Assembly (NCBI GenBank): GCA_027488215.1
Contig: JAIYCB010000004.1
Coordinates: forward strand, 1-64,000
DNA: 64,000 bases
Source of the DNA: Comamonadaceae bacterium
GTDB taxonomy: Bacteria; Pseudomonadota; Gammaproteobacteria; Burkholderiales; Burkholderiaceae_C
Direction: 5' to 3'
Part shown: positions 48,411 through 57,615 of the stretch, piece after piece
How the letters are laid out: the number at the start of each line of letters is the position of its first letter
Numbering within the stretch: the first letter of the stretch is position 1
Notes under the pieces: generated by a model
Seen by the model: only the letters and a program-made list of their open reading frames with translations
Told to the model about the DNA's origin: nothing
Database searches by the model: none
Position numbers and translations under genes: made by a program

Positions 48411-49353
48411 ACGGTTTTTTCACTCGGCCTTTGGCAGGCGCGATGCCGGCCATGGCCGACATGACCTCGGCGGTGGATGCTGTGTCTTCCATCGCCAGCC
48501 CTAGAGCCATGGCGCTGGTGTAAACAGCTGCGCAGGTGGAGAACAGCGGGGTCGGACAGTCCACCGACTTGGCCATGTCGCCAATCACCTGCATGTCCTT
48601 TTGCCAAACCTCAACCTTCATGGTGGCTGGGCTGTATTGGCGCTCCAGCATCATGGGCATGCGCAGCCGCATGACACCTGTGCCCAGCACGGGGCTGTTG
48701 CCAAAGAGGTCGAGAACGTCTTGTGGGTTCAATCCCATTTTTCGGGCCAACGTCACCGATTCCGCATAGGCCACGTTGTAAATTGCGACCAAATGATTGG
48801 CTGCAAACTTCATCTTCGTGCCGTTGCCATAAGGCCCCACAAACGACACCTTGTCCGTGAACACCTGCAAGACGGGCAATACCTTGCGGTAGGCGGTTTC
48901 CTTGCCACTGACAAAAAATGTCCAGGCCCGCTCCTTGATGCGCACCGCCGTGCCACTGATGGGCGCATCCAAGGTGGTGATGCCCAATTTTCCGAGGGCA
49001 TCAGCGCAGGCGTCTTTGTCCTCCATGGGCAAGGTGCTGGTTTCGATGACGATCGGCTTGTGTGACCATTGCGCCTTGGGTACAGAAACGATCGATTCGG
49101 TCACCTGAGCCAGCGCCTCCGATGTTGACAAGGACACGATCACCACATCCGATCGACCGGCAACCTCAGCGGCACTGCTCAGGCACAAGCCACCCGCACG
49201 CTTGAGGCGAGCGAGTGCCTTGAGGTCGATGTCCGAACCACAAACTTCGTAGCCCTGTTGCAACAAGGCCTCGGCCATGGTGCCGCCCATGATGCCCAGG
49301 CCCACCAGGCCCACACGCGGCAAAGCCGCCTTGGTTTTTGCAACTGCAGCCAT
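48400..49353 (-). CDS. NAD(P)-dependent 3-hydroxyisobutyrate dehydrogenase-family oxidoreductase
   Basis: 317 residues. The N-terminal Rossmann motif VGLVGLGIMGGTMA, VSLSTSEALAQV, the substrate-binding TLDAPISGTAVRIKE and the catalytic Lys in GNGTKMKFAANHLVA identify the beta-hydroxyacid dehydrogenase family (3-hydroxyisobutyrate, tartronate semialdehyde and related). It follows a GlcG-like gene by 4 bases, a linkage seen in glycolate/tartronate-type pathways, and its 3' end overlaps the convergent CMD gene by 11 bases. Confidence 0.87.
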   Translation of the reverse strand: MAAVAKTKAALPRVGLVGLGIMGGTMAEALLQQGYEVCGSDIDLKALARLKRAGGLCLSSAAEVAGRSDVVIVSLSTSEALAQVTESIVSVPKAQWSHKPIVIETSTLPMEDKDACADALGKLGITTLDAPISGTAVRIKERAWTFFVSGKETAYRKVLPVLQVFTDKVSFVGPYGNGTKMKFAANHLVAIYNVAYAESVTLARKMGLNPQDVLDLFGNSPVLGTGVMRLRMPMMLERQYSPATMKVEVWQKDMQVIGDMAKSVDCPTPLFSTCAAVYTSAMALGLAMEDTASTAEVMSAMAGIAPAKGRVKKPFKP

Positions 49354-49357
49354 CGAC

Positions 49358-49783
49358 TTATCCCACCACCAGGCCAGCAGCCCGGATACCCGCCATGCAA
49401 ATCAACTCGTCCTCATCACCCGTTCCTCCGCTGGCCCCAGCAGAGCCCAGAATGCGGCCTTGAGCATCCTTGATGAGCACAGCGCCAGGCTGCGGCAAAA
49501 ATTTACCCTCAGCTGTAGCAGCCAAGGCGACGAAAAAGTTCGGGTTGTCTTTGGCGCGCTCAGCCAAGGCGCGGCTGGACGAACCCATGCCCACTGCACC
49601 CCAAGCCTTGCCCCGTGCAATGTCAAAGCGGAACATGCTGGCGCCGTCTTCACGCGCAAAAGCCACCAGCTGCCCTGATTCATCCAGCACCACAACGCCC
49701 ATGGGTTTGTAATTTGCTGCACGAGCAGCTTGGATGGCGCCTTGCAAAATTTGATTGGCTTGGTTCAAGGTCAAAGAATTCAC
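49358..49783 (-). CDS. GlcG/HbpS-like protein
   Basis: 141 residues of the GlcG/HbpS (DUF336) family: LTLNQANQILQGAIQAARAANYKPMGVVVLDESGQLVAFAREDG, FDIARGKAWGAVGMG and a Gly-rich C-terminus GSAGASGGTGDEDELICMAGI. Family members bind haem or cobalamin or assist glycolate utilisation; the role is not settled. It is co-transcribed with the dehydrogenase 4 bases downstream and may follow malonyl-CoA decarboxylase in a longer operon. Confidence 0.83.
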   Translation of the reverse strand: MNSLTLNQANQILQGAIQAARAANYKPMGVVVLDESGQLVAFAREDGASMFRFDIARGKAWGAVGMGSSSRALAERAKDNPNFFVALAATAEGKFLPQPGAVLIKDAQGRILGSAGASGGTGDEDELICMAGIRAAGLVVG

Positions 49784-49910
49784 GACAGAGGCCTCACTGA
49801 AATAAATGGGAATTTTCAGGCTATCAGAATCGAGCCCAAAGCCTGTCTTCTGTTTGACAAAGGCTCTGCGCGAGCGTCATCTCCATGCGTGTTCAGCACA
49901 GAGCGCTGCG

Positions 49911-51194
49911 TTAAACCAACTTGTCCACGGCGCGTGAATAACTGACTTTCTTTTGGCTGAAGGCCTCGTGTTGCGCCTCCACTTTGTCCAGCTCATACAG
50001 GTAGTTGACCATCAGGCCACCTGACTGTTGCAGCCCTTTTTTGGACAGGTCAGCGGCCCAATTGATTTGGTGCAAGGTCGCGCCATTGCTGAGGTGGAAC
50101 TTGCCCACCGCATCGCCACGGGCTTCGGGCGTTTTGTGCATCAGATACAAAGCACTCAGTCGCATGAGCGCGGTCTTTTCAGCCTCATTGCAATGATCGG
50201 GGTGCCAGCCCGCCTTCAGGCGTTCGGCCCAACTCAGGCCATCCAGCAACAAGATTTTTTGGGCTTCTTGCCATTTGCGCAGTTGCACGGCGCTGAGCTT
50301 TTCTTCGGGCAAGGGCGCGCCCGCGTCCAACCAGACGCTCAAACCCGGGATGGGCGAGAGGGTGCAAAAGGTTTTGAGCGAGGGGATTTCCTCGATGAGT
50401 TTTTGCGCCACGCGTTTGATCAAGAAATTGCCCAAGGACACGCCTTTGAGGCCTGGCTGGCAATTGCTGATGGAGTAAAAAATGGCCGCCTTGAAGCTTT
50501 TGGGCTCGCCCACCGGCGCCTGTTTGTGGATCAGGCCCCCAATGTCTGTGGCAATGCCAGGCACCAAGGCCACTTCGACAAAAATCAGCGGCTCACCTGG
50601 CAACTGCGGATGGAAAAACGCAAAACAGCGGCGGTCCGGCTGCAAGCGACGGCGCAAATCGTCCCAACCATCGATGGCATGCACCGACTCGTGTTCAATG
50701 ATTTTTTCAAGCAACTGGGCTGGCGAATTCCAGGTGATTTGGTGCAGCTCCAAAAAGCCGGGGTTGAACCAGGAGCTGAGCAAGTGATGCATGTCGGCAT
50801 CGGTCGCCGCAAAAGCTGGGTGCTCTTTCAGATAGCTCAACAAGGTCTGACGCATCTTCAAGATGGTGGCGGTGCCCGAGGGGGCCCGGTTGACCCTCCG
50901 CAGCAGTTCTTGGCGGGGCGGCTCCACGGTCTGGAACAAATGGATCAAGCTGGCCTCGTTGCGCTCAGCGTTGTATCGGTTGGCGGCATCCACCACCATG
51001 GCGGGGTCGGGGTTGAATTGGCTGGACAGAAAATGGAAGAACGCCGTCTGGCTGCGCTTGTCCAGGTGCTCGTATTGTTCAATCAACTTGATGGCCATGC
51101 TCTGCGCATTGGCCTCGCCCCTTGCGCTGAGTAACTTTTTGGCGCTGAGCTTGGCAGCATCCAGTTGTTTGTTTTGAATGAAACGTTCGAGCAT
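49911..51194 (-). CDS. malonyl-CoA decarboxylase
   Basis: 427 residues of the MCD family, converting malonyl-CoA to acetyl-CoA and CO2. The helical N-terminal domain is followed by the GNAT-like catalytic domain: HESVHAIDGWDDLRRRL, RCFAFFHPQLPGEPLIFVEVAL, FYSISNCQPGLKGVSLGNFLIKRV (catalytic Ser region), FCTLSPIPGLSVWL and the catalytic His in GATLHQINWAADLS. The Met of MLERFIQ is chosen for its AAAGGG ribosome site. It lies between a BenE-like permease gene and the GlcG/dehydrogenase pair. Confidence 0.92.
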   Translation of the reverse strand: MLERFIQNKQLDAAKLSAKKLLSARGEANAQSMAIKLIEQYEHLDKRSQTAFFHFLSSQFNPDPAMVVDAANRYNAERNEASLIHLFQTVEPPRQELLRRVNRAPSGTATILKMRQTLLSYLKEHPAFAATDADMHHLLSSWFNPGFLELHQITWNSPAQLLEKIIEHESVHAIDGWDDLRRRLQPDRRCFAFFHPQLPGEPLIFVEVALVPGIATDIGGLIHKQAPVGEPKSFKAAIFYSISNCQPGLKGVSLGNFLIKRVAQKLIEEIPSLKTFCTLSPIPGLSVWLDAGAPLPEEKLSAVQLRKWQEAQKILLLDGLSWAERLKAGWHPDHCNEAEKTALMRLSALYLMHKTPEARGDAVGKFHLSNGATLHQINWAADLSKKGLQQSGGLMVNYLYELDKVEAQHEAFSQKKVSYSRAVDKLV

Positions 51195-51342
51195 GGCAGC
51201 CCTTTCTAATTCGACAGATGATCTCAGCCGGAACATGCGGCCCCGCTTTTGCAGCTTACACGCAGCAATGCGGCTTGTCGGCTCCCTCAAGCACAAAAGC
51301 ATCCCGATTCAGAGCTGGGGATGAATCCAAGGTGCACAGCAC

Positions 51343-52569
51343 TCAAGCTTTCCGGAAATCCCCCCGCTCCATCCACCACGACACGGCGAACCCAGCAACC
51401 AGACCCCAAAAGGCTGCGCCTATGTTGAACAAACCAATGTCGGCCACCGTGACCAACAAGCTGACCAAAGCGCCGAGCGAGAACTTGCCCGCGCCAAACG
51501 AAGCCACAAACGCGCCCTGCAGCACGCGCAGCATGGCCAAACCACCCAGCACCATGATGAACTCTTTGGGGGCAGCCAACATAAGCCCGGTGAAGGTGGG
51601 CGCCATCAGGCCAAACAGCAAAGCCAGCCCCCCGAACATCAGCGCGCCGCTGTAATGACGGCGCTGTTCACCCGATGAGGTGAGCAGCCCATTGGTAGGA
51701 CCGGTCAGGCAAGTGCTGACGGCACCGAACACCGCGCTGACTGCAGCACCCAGACCGCAGGCCACTGCGATGGCGTTCACAGGAGGCTCATGTCCCGCGT
51801 TTTTAAGTACCGCCACGCCTTGCCCGTTCTGCACCACCAGCACCGTGATGGCCAAAGGCACCACCAACTCCAGCATGGCCGCCCATGACCACACGGGCGC
51901 CTGGATCACGGGTTGAGCCAGCGTCAGCTGACCCACTGACGCAGCATCCAGCCTACCTGACACCGCCACGGCCAAAGCCCCAACCAACAAAGCCCCGATC
52001 ACGGGCGGCAAGCGCTTGCCCCAATCGGCATTGGCCGAGAGCAACAAAAACACGGCCACCATCGGAGCCGCAATGGCCACATCGCTCTGTAGCGCCCGCA
52101 CGATGTCCAGGCCAAAACGCAAGAACACCCCGGCCACCATGCCCATGACAATCGGCATGGGCAGTGCCGCCATCACCCGCTTAACCCAGCCTGTCAACCC
52201 CAACACCAGCACCAACGCGCTGGTCACATAAAAAGCGCCAATCACCTCGGCAAAACTCAGGTGCTGTAAAGCTGGTCCGACAAGGACAGTGCCGGGAATC
52301 GTCCAACCAAAGGCCAAGGGCGTGGTGTAGCGCCAGCTCATCACTAAAGTGACCAGCCCGTTGACAAAGAAGACCCCGAACACCCAGGACGCCAACTCTT
52401 CGGGTGAGAGCCCTCCCCCGGTGCCCACCGACAAAATGATGGCCACAGGACCTGTGGCGGCAAAGATAAAACCGATCAAGGCATTGGCGGCATAGGTACT
52501 GCCAAAGTCAGACAGGATTTGCCGCCAGCTTCTGCTTGCGACGGCTGGATATTCCACGTGTTTGAACAA
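51343..52569 (-). CDS. BenE-family benzoate/proton symporter-like permease
   Basis: 408-residue membrane protein with about eleven to twelve hydrophobic segments. Family patterns: YAANALIGFIFAATGPVAIILSVG, SWRYTTPLAFGWTIPGTVLVG and PVNAIAVACGLGAAVSAVFGAVSTCLTGPTNGLLTSS. BenE proteins import benzoate with protons, but related members carry other compounds. The start appears to be a TTG with AGAGG eight bases upstream; a GTG four codons later is an alternative. It is downstream of, but separated by a terminator from, the purine ABC operon. Confidence 0.85.
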   Translation of the reverse strand: MFKHVEYPAVASRSWRQILSDFGSTYAANALIGFIFAATGPVAIILSVGTGGGLSPEELASWVFGVFFVNGLVTLVMSWRYTTPLAFGWTIPGTVLVGPALQHLSFAEVIGAFYVTSALVLVLGLTGWVKRVMAALPMPIVMGMVAGVFLRFGLDIVRALQSDVAIAAPMVAVFLLLSANADWGKRLPPVIGALLVGALAVAVSGRLDAASVGQLTLAQPVIQAPVWSWAAMLELVVPLAITVLVVQNGQGVAVLKNAGHEPPVNAIAVACGLGAAVSAVFGAVSTCLTGPTNGLLTSSGEQRRHYSGALMFGGLALLFGLMAPTFTGLMLAAPKEFIMVLGGLAMLRVLQGAFVASFGAGKFSLGALVSLLVTVADIGLFNIGAAFWGLVAGFAVSWWMERGDFRKA

Positions 52570-52671
52570 AGCAAACGCCTCTGTAAGTAAAAGACACCCT
52601 CAGGGTATCAAAAAAACCGCCCAGGCCTGGGAATGCGCAGCCCCCAAAGCGCATTCCACCAGCAAGAAAAA

Positions 52672-52697
52672 AGCCGCCCGTTTTGCAACGGGCGGCT
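52672..52697 (-). terminator. intrinsic terminator of the purine ABC operon
   Basis: AGCCGCCCGTT and AACGGGCGGCT form an 11-base-pair stem with a 4-base loop, followed by TTTTTT on the minus strand, 33 bases after the BMP lipoprotein stop. A second hairpin, GGAATGCGC-N10-GCGCATTCC, lies 15 bases further at 52630-52657. Confidence 0.88.
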
Positions 52698-52729
52698 GGT
52701 CAGATCAGATCAAAGCGGAAGGGATCAGC

Positions 52730-53869
52730 TCACTTCTTGCCAGGAATCTTGCCTTCCACGCCCTTGACGTAGAACATCACGCCACCCAGATACTTGTCAT
52801 CGGCAACGACGTCTTTGGCCAGCATCTCTTTGCCAGACTGGTCAACAATCGGGCCCTTCCAGATGGCAAAGCTGCCGTCTTTCAAACCAGCCTTGATGTC
52901 TGCAACTCGCTTCTTGATGTCTTCAGGCACGTCTTCAGCCACGTTGACCATCTCGATTGCACCTTCTTTCACACCCCACCAGCTGGAACCGGTGGTCCAC
53001 TTGCCCTCCAGGGCTTCACCAACGGCTTTGACATAGTACGGGCCCCAATTGATCACAGCCGAGCCTAGGTGGGCCTTGGGGCCGTAGGCGGTCATGTCGG
53101 AATCCCAACCAAAGGCGCGCTTGCCCATTTTTTCTGCAGTTTGCAAAACAGCCGAGGAGTCGGTGTTTTGCATCAGCACGTCAGCGCCCGCATTGATCAA
53201 GGATGTGGCCGCTTCGGACTCTTTGGGTGGATTGAACCATTCGTTGACCCAAACCACTTTGGTTTTGATCTTGGGGTTCACCGACTGCGCGCCCATGGTG
53301 TAGCTGTTGATGTTGCGAATCACCTCTGGAATTGGGATCGAAGCCACGACACCCAGCGTGTTGGTTTTGGTCATCTTGCCGGCAATCACACCCGCCATGT
53401 AGGCGCCTTCGTAGGTGCGGCTGTCATAAGTGCGCATGTTCTCGGCGGTTTTGTAGCCCGTGGCGTGTTCAAACTTGACGCCTTTGTTGTCTGCAGCGAC
53501 CTTGAGCATGGGCTCCATGTAACCAAAGGTGGTGCCAAAAATCAGTTTGTTGCCTTGGGCTGCCATGTCGCGGATCACGCGCTCAGCGTCGGCACTCTCA
53601 GGCACTTTTTCGACAAAGGTAGTGACGACTTTGTCGCCAAAGGCTTTCTCGATTTCCTTGCGGCCATTGTCGTGGGCAAAGGTCCAACCACCATCGCCCA
53701 CAGGGCCGACATAGGCAAACGCGATCTTCAGGGGCTCGGGCTTGGCAACCTCAGCAGGGGCTGCGGCCTTGGGCGCCTCTTCTTTTTTACCGCAACCGAC
53801 CAATGTGGCGGCAGCCACAGCGGTCAGGGCTACCATCTTGAAGACGGAGCGCTTGGAGATGTCTGTCAT
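52730..53869 (-). CDS. BMP-family ABC substrate-binding lipoprotein (purine nucleoside)
   Basis: 379 residues. The N-terminal signal ends in the lipobox LVGC (Cys at 26) followed by a charged and Ala/Pro-rich linker. The mature region reads KIAFAYVGPVGDGGWTFAHDNGRKEIE, VPESADAERVIRDMAAQGNKLIFGTTFGYMEP and IPIPEVIRNINSYTMGAQ, as in PnrA/BmpA receptors. It is the receptor of the ABC importer whose permeases and ATPase lie directly upstream; its last-gene position and the hairpin after it favour high receptor level. Divergent guanine deaminase points to purines as ligand. Confidence 0.93.
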   Translation of the reverse strand: MTDISKRSVFKMVALTAVAAATLVGCGKKEEAPKAAAPAEVAKPEPLKIAFAYVGPVGDGGWTFAHDNGRKEIEKAFGDKVVTTFVEKVPESADAERVIRDMAAQGNKLIFGTTFGYMEPMLKVAADNKGVKFEHATGYKTAENMRTYDSRTYEGAYMAGVIAGKMTKTNTLGVVASIPIPEVIRNINSYTMGAQSVNPKIKTKVVWVNEWFNPPKESEAATSLINAGADVLMQNTDSSAVLQTAEKMGKRAFGWDSDMTAYGPKAHLGSAVINWGPYYVKAVGEALEGKWTTGSSWWGVKEGAIEMVNVAEDVPEDIKKRVADIKAGLKDGSFAIWKGPIVDQSGKEMLAKDVVADDKYLGGVMFYVKGVEGKIPGKK

Positions 53870-53915
53870 GTCAGTTCCTTTTAACAGGGTTACAGGGGTT
53901 GGAGAAAAAAGCAGA

Positions 53916-54836
53916 TTATGAACCGGGGTAAAAGGGCTTACCCAAAGACGCCGGCATGTTGACCCGAATCCAAGTAGGGTTACGAGAGATCAAAGCCAAC
54001 ACCACAATGGTGGCGATATAAGGAAGCGCCGAAAGCAACTGACTGGGCACCTCAACGCCCATGCCTTGCAAATGGAACTGCAGCATGGTCACACCACCAA
54101 AAAGGTACGCACCCAGCAAGACGCGTGCCGGGCGCCAAGTTGCAAAGGTGGTCAGGGCCAGGGCAATCCAGCCCTTGCCCGCCACCATACCCTCGACCCA
54201 CAAAGGGGTGTAGCTCACAGAAATATATGCGCCGGCCAGTCCACAAAAAGCGCCCCCAGTCACCACCGCCGCCAGGCGAATGAGGCGCACCGGATAGCCC
54301 AAAGCGTGTGCAGAAACAGGTGACTCGCCCACTGCACGGAGCACCAAACCGGTGCGACTCTTGTAAAGGAACCAGATCAGTGCCAAAACCAACAAGATGG
54401 CGCCATACACCAAGGGGTGCTGTTTGAAAAACGCTGGACCCAACAAAGGAATGTCGGCAAGGCCAGGAATCTCGTAACTTGGCCTCTCTGGCAACTTTTC
54501 TTGCACATAGTCTATGCCCACAAAGGCAGAAAAGCCCACACCAAAGAGACTCAAAGCCAGCCCGGTGGCGTACTGGTTGGTGTTGAGCCAAATCACCAGC
54601 AACCCGAAGATAGCGGCAAGCACTGCACCCGCCCCCATGCCCGCCGCAAAGCCCAGCCAGTCATTGCCGGTGTGCACCACACAGGCAAAACCCGCAATGG
54701 CCGCGCACAGCATCATGCCCTCGGCCCCCAGGTTCACCACACCGGCTTTTTCATTGATCAGCAAACCCAAAGCGGCCAGCGCCAGCACAGTGCCCGCGTT
54801 CAAGGTCGCGGCGATCAGCAACGCATAAGACTCCAT
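53916..54836 (-). CDS. BMP-type ABC transporter permease (second subunit)
   Basis: 306-residue inner-membrane permease (YufQ/NupQ-type) with about eight to nine membrane segments. LALAALGLLINEKAGVVNLGAEGMML is the family-typical N-terminus, and VLRAVGESPVSAHALGYPV the cytoplasmic coupling loop; VEGMVAGKGWIALALTTFATWRPARVLLGAYLFG is also typical. The Met of MESYALL overlaps the preceding permease's stop (TGATG). It forms the channel with the other permease for purine or nucleoside uptake. Confidence 0.9.
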   Translation of the reverse strand: MESYALLIAATLNAGTVLALAALGLLINEKAGVVNLGAEGMMLCAAIAGFACVVHTGNDWLGFAAGMGAGAVLAAIFGLLVIWLNTNQYATGLALSLFGVGFSAFVGIDYVQEKLPERPSYEIPGLADIPLLGPAFFKQHPLVYGAILLVLALIWFLYKSRTGLVLRAVGESPVSAHALGYPVRLIRLAAVVTGGAFCGLAGAYISVSYTPLWVEGMVAGKGWIALALTTFATWRPARVLLGAYLFGGVTMLQFHLQGMGVEVPSQLLSALPYIATIVVLALISRNPTWIRVNMPASLGKPFYPGS

Positions 54837-55924
54837 CACACGCCCCTTATCTTTAGCGCTGACCTGTTGGCGCAAACCCAGCGCAGGCGGTAGGCCACCA
54901 GCGTGTCACACGCCAGCAAACAAAACAGCAGCAAACCTTGGAACACGCCGGTGATCGACTTGGGCAGCCCGAGGCGCGACTGCGCTAGCTCGCCGCCGAT
55001 GTAAAACATGCTCATCAGCACGGCCGACAGCACCATGCCCGCCGGGTGCAAGCGCCCGACAAATGCCACGATGATCGCGGCAAACCCGTAGCCCGCAGGC
55101 ACATAGGGCGTGAGCTGACCAATGGGTCCCGCCACTTCCAAAGCACCCGCCAAACCCGCTGCACCACCCGAAGCGAGCAGTGCTACCCACAGTGCCTTAC
55201 GCGAAGAAAAACCGGCATAACGCGCCGCCGCTGGCGCCAGCCCGCCCACCTGCTGGGCAAAACCGGCACGAGTGCGAAACAAGAACACCCACAAAAAAGC
55301 TGCGCCAACGAGCGCCATCAACAAGCCGATACTGACTCGCGAGCCCTCCATCAAGCGCGGGATCTGCGTGACCGATTCGAAGGTTTTGGATTGCGGAAAA
55401 TTAAAACCTGCCGGGTCTTTCCAGGGGCCGTACACCAAGTAACTGAGCACCATGTTGGCCACGTACACCAGCATCAGGCTGACCAGAATTTCGTTGGCAT
55501 TGAACCGATCGCGCAGCAGCGCCGTGATCCCCGCCCAAAACATGCCCCCCAACACCCCCGCCAGCAGCACCGCGATCACGATCCATCGACCTGTGTCTTT
55601 GCCCGCCATCAGTGCCACGCCTGCGGCGCACACCGCACCAATGACGAACTGGCCTTCGGCCCCGATGTTCCACACATTGGAGCGAAAGCACACCGACAAA
55701 CCCAGAGCGATGATGAGCAAAGGCGTGGCCTTGACCATCAACTCGCCCAAGGCATAACCGGTTTTGATGGGCTCCCAAAAGAACATCTGTAAACCGCGTA
55801 CCGGGTCTTTGCCCAACGCCATGAACAACGCCACACCCAGCAGCACCGTCAGCACCAGCGCCAGCACGGGCGAGGCATAGGTCCACAGGCGCGAAGCCTG
55901 AGGCCGCAATTCAAGCTTGAGCAT
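54836..55924 (-). CDS. BMP-type ABC transporter permease (first subunit)
   Basis: 362-residue inner-membrane permease (YufP/NupP-type). Family motifs: PLLIIALGLSVCFRSNVWNIGAEGQFVIGA near residue 80, NANEILVSLMLVYVANMVLSYLVYGPWKDP, and AARYAGFSSRKALWVALLASGGAAGLAGALEVAGPIGQL. About nine to ten membrane segments. The Met of MLKLELRP overlaps the ATPase gene by 14 bases, so the longer frame into that gene is not used. Works with the other permease and ATPase of the operon. Confidence 0.9.
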   Translation of the reverse strand: MLKLELRPQASRLWTYASPVLALVLTVLLGVALFMALGKDPVRGLQMFFWEPIKTGYALGELMVKATPLLIIALGLSVCFRSNVWNIGAEGQFVIGAVCAAGVALMAGKDTGRWIVIAVLLAGVLGGMFWAGITALLRDRFNANEILVSLMLVYVANMVLSYLVYGPWKDPAGFNFPQSKTFESVTQIPRLMEGSRVSIGLLMALVGAAFLWVFLFRTRAGFAQQVGGLAPAAARYAGFSSRKALWVALLASGGAAGLAGALEVAGPIGQLTPYVPAGYGFAAIIVAFVGRLHPAGMVLSAVLMSMFYIGGELAQSRLGLPKSITGVFQGLLLFCLLACDTLVAYRLRWVCANRSALKIRGV

Positions 55925-57461
55925 GCTGCGCCTCCTGGCCTTGGGCAACGGTTTCAGGCCACAGTCCACTCATCCACTCGCCAATAAGCGCCACGGTAGC
56001 TTCTGCGCGGGTCAAGGGCGGCGACAAACGGCCCTTGGCGATCACATGCATCCGGTCAGACAATTCAAACAATTCTTCCAACTCCTCACTCACCACCATC
56101 ACCGCGCAACCCGCGTCGCGCAGCGCCAAAATCTCGGCACGAATCTGCGCTGCCGCCCCCACGTCCACGCCCCAGGTCGGTTGCGAGACGATCAGCAGTT
56201 TCGGAGTCGCGCTGATCTCGCGCCCCACAATGAACTTTTGCAAATTGCCACCTGACAGCGACTGCGCTGCGGCATCTGGCCCGGAAGCCTTCACCTTAAA
56301 GCGTTCAATGATGCTGCGGGCCTGATCGGCTAAGGCCCCCATGCGCACCCAACCGCCTGCACCCACAGCCTCGCTGCGCGTGAGCAACAGGTTTTGCGAC
56401 AAGCTGAGCGATGGCACAGCACCACGGCCCAGCCGTTCTTCGGGCACAAAGTGCAGGCCCATCTGCCTGCGTGGCACCGGCCCTAGGGCCGCCACCGGTT
56501 GGCCCAACAAGCTCACGCTGGCCGCGCCGCACTTCGCGCCAGCACGGGTATCTTCCCCCGACAAAGCCCACATCAATTCTTTTTGGCCATTGCCCGAGAC
56601 ACCCGCCAAGCCCACTACCTCGCCCGCACGAACCTGCAAATCAATGCCATCGAGGTCCACACCAAACGGGTCTTGGCGCGAAAGACTCAGACCTTTAACC
56701 GACAAAACCACCGCGCCCGGCTTGCTTGCCACATGTTGCAAAGCGGGCGGCTCGGCCCCAATCATCAATCGGCTGAGCGAGGCGTTGGATTCTTCTCGTG
56801 GATCGCACACGCCCGTGAGCTTGCCGCCGCGCAGCACGGTGCAGACACTGCACAGGGCTCGAATCTCGTGCAGCTTGTGCGAGATGTACACAATGCTCAC
56901 GCCCTGGCTGACCAACTTGTGCAGCACCACAAACAATTTCTCCACAGCTTGTGGCGTCAGCACCGAAGTCGGCTCGTCCAAAATCAAGAGCTTGGGTTCG
57001 GTCAGCAAGGCGCGGATGATTTCCACCCGCTGCATCTCGCCCACACTTAAGGTGTGCACCGGGCGCTCGGGCTCCAGGTCCAGGCCGTACTCGCTGGCCT
57101 TGGCCACGATGCGCTCGGTCACTTCGGCCAGGCTCAGGGTTTTATCCAGACCCAACCAAACGTTTTCAGCCACCGTGAGCGTGTCAAACAGGCTGAAGTG
57201 CTGAAACACCATGCTGATGCCCAGCTTGCGCGCTTCTTGCGGGTTGCGGATTTGCACCGGCTGGCCCTTGAAAAACACCTGGCCTTCGTCGGGCTTGACC
57301 GAGCCGTAAATGATTTTCATGAGCGTGGACTTGCCCGCGCCGTTTTCTCCCAGCACGGCATGGGCCTGGCCAGGCATCACGGTGAGCGACACTTCCTGAT
57401 TGGCCACCACGCCGGGATAGCGTTTGGTGATGCCCTGTAAAGACAAAAGGGGAGTGGTCAT
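55911..57461 (-). CDS. BMP-type ABC transporter ATPase (tandem)
   Basis: 516-residue protein with two ABC domains fused, as in sugar and nucleoside importers. First domain: Walker A GENGAGKS (residues about 37-44), signature LSVGEMQRVEI and Walker B LLILDEP. The second domain lacks a normal Walker A (GVSGNGQKEL at about 290), has signature LSGGNLQKFIVGREI and a weak Walker B LLIVSQPTWGVDVGAA, the usual asymmetric pattern. Met of MTTPLLSL is chosen as the domain start; it leads the operon and is divergent from guanine deaminase. Confidence 0.92.
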   Translation of the reverse strand: MTTPLLSLQGITKRYPGVVANQEVSLTVMPGQAHAVLGENGAGKSTLMKIIYGSVKPDEGQVFFKGQPVQIRNPQEARKLGISMVFQHFSLFDTLTVAENVWLGLDKTLSLAEVTERIVAKASEYGLDLEPERPVHTLSVGEMQRVEIIRALLTEPKLLILDEPTSVLTPQAVEKLFVVLHKLVSQGVSIVYISHKLHEIRALCSVCTVLRGGKLTGVCDPREESNASLSRLMIGAEPPALQHVASKPGAVVLSVKGLSLSRQDPFGVDLDGIDLQVRAGEVVGLAGVSGNGQKELMWALSGEDTRAGAKCGAASVSLLGQPVAALGPVPRRQMGLHFVPEERLGRGAVPSLSLSQNLLLTRSEAVGAGGWVRMGALADQARSIIERFKVKASGPDAAAQSLSGGNLQKFIVGREISATPKLLIVSQPTWGVDVGAAAQIRAEILALRDAGCAVMVVSEELEELFELSDRMHVIAKGRLSPPLTRAEATVALIGEWMSGLWPETVAQGQEAQHAQA

Positions 57462-57564
57462 GTAGGGTGCGATGAGGGTCTGGTAAGTCTCATGCAAAGT
57501 CCGCGTCTAAAGCGATGACCCGAGCCTTGCAAGCCAAGAGAATGCCGCACAATGTACCACTGCC

Positions 57565-57587
57565 AACACCCGGTTTTTCCGGGTGTT
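57565..57587 (+). promoter_or_regulatory. hairpin in the guanine deaminase leader
   Basis: AACACCCGG-TTTTT-CCGGGTGTT is a perfect 9-base-pair stem with a T5 loop, ending 28 bases before the guanine deaminase start codon, between divergent operons. No T-run follows, so it is not a simple terminator; it may affect leader folding or serve as a protein site. Confidence 0.45.
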
Positions 57588-57615
57588 TATCCCCGTATTC
57601 AGACCCACCCGCACC

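Noticed and set aside
52630-52657. Second hairpin GGAATGCGC-N10-GCGCATTCC as a terminator of the BMP operon
   Set aside because: It has no T-run and lies after a much better terminator; it may be a leader structure of the BenE-like gene.
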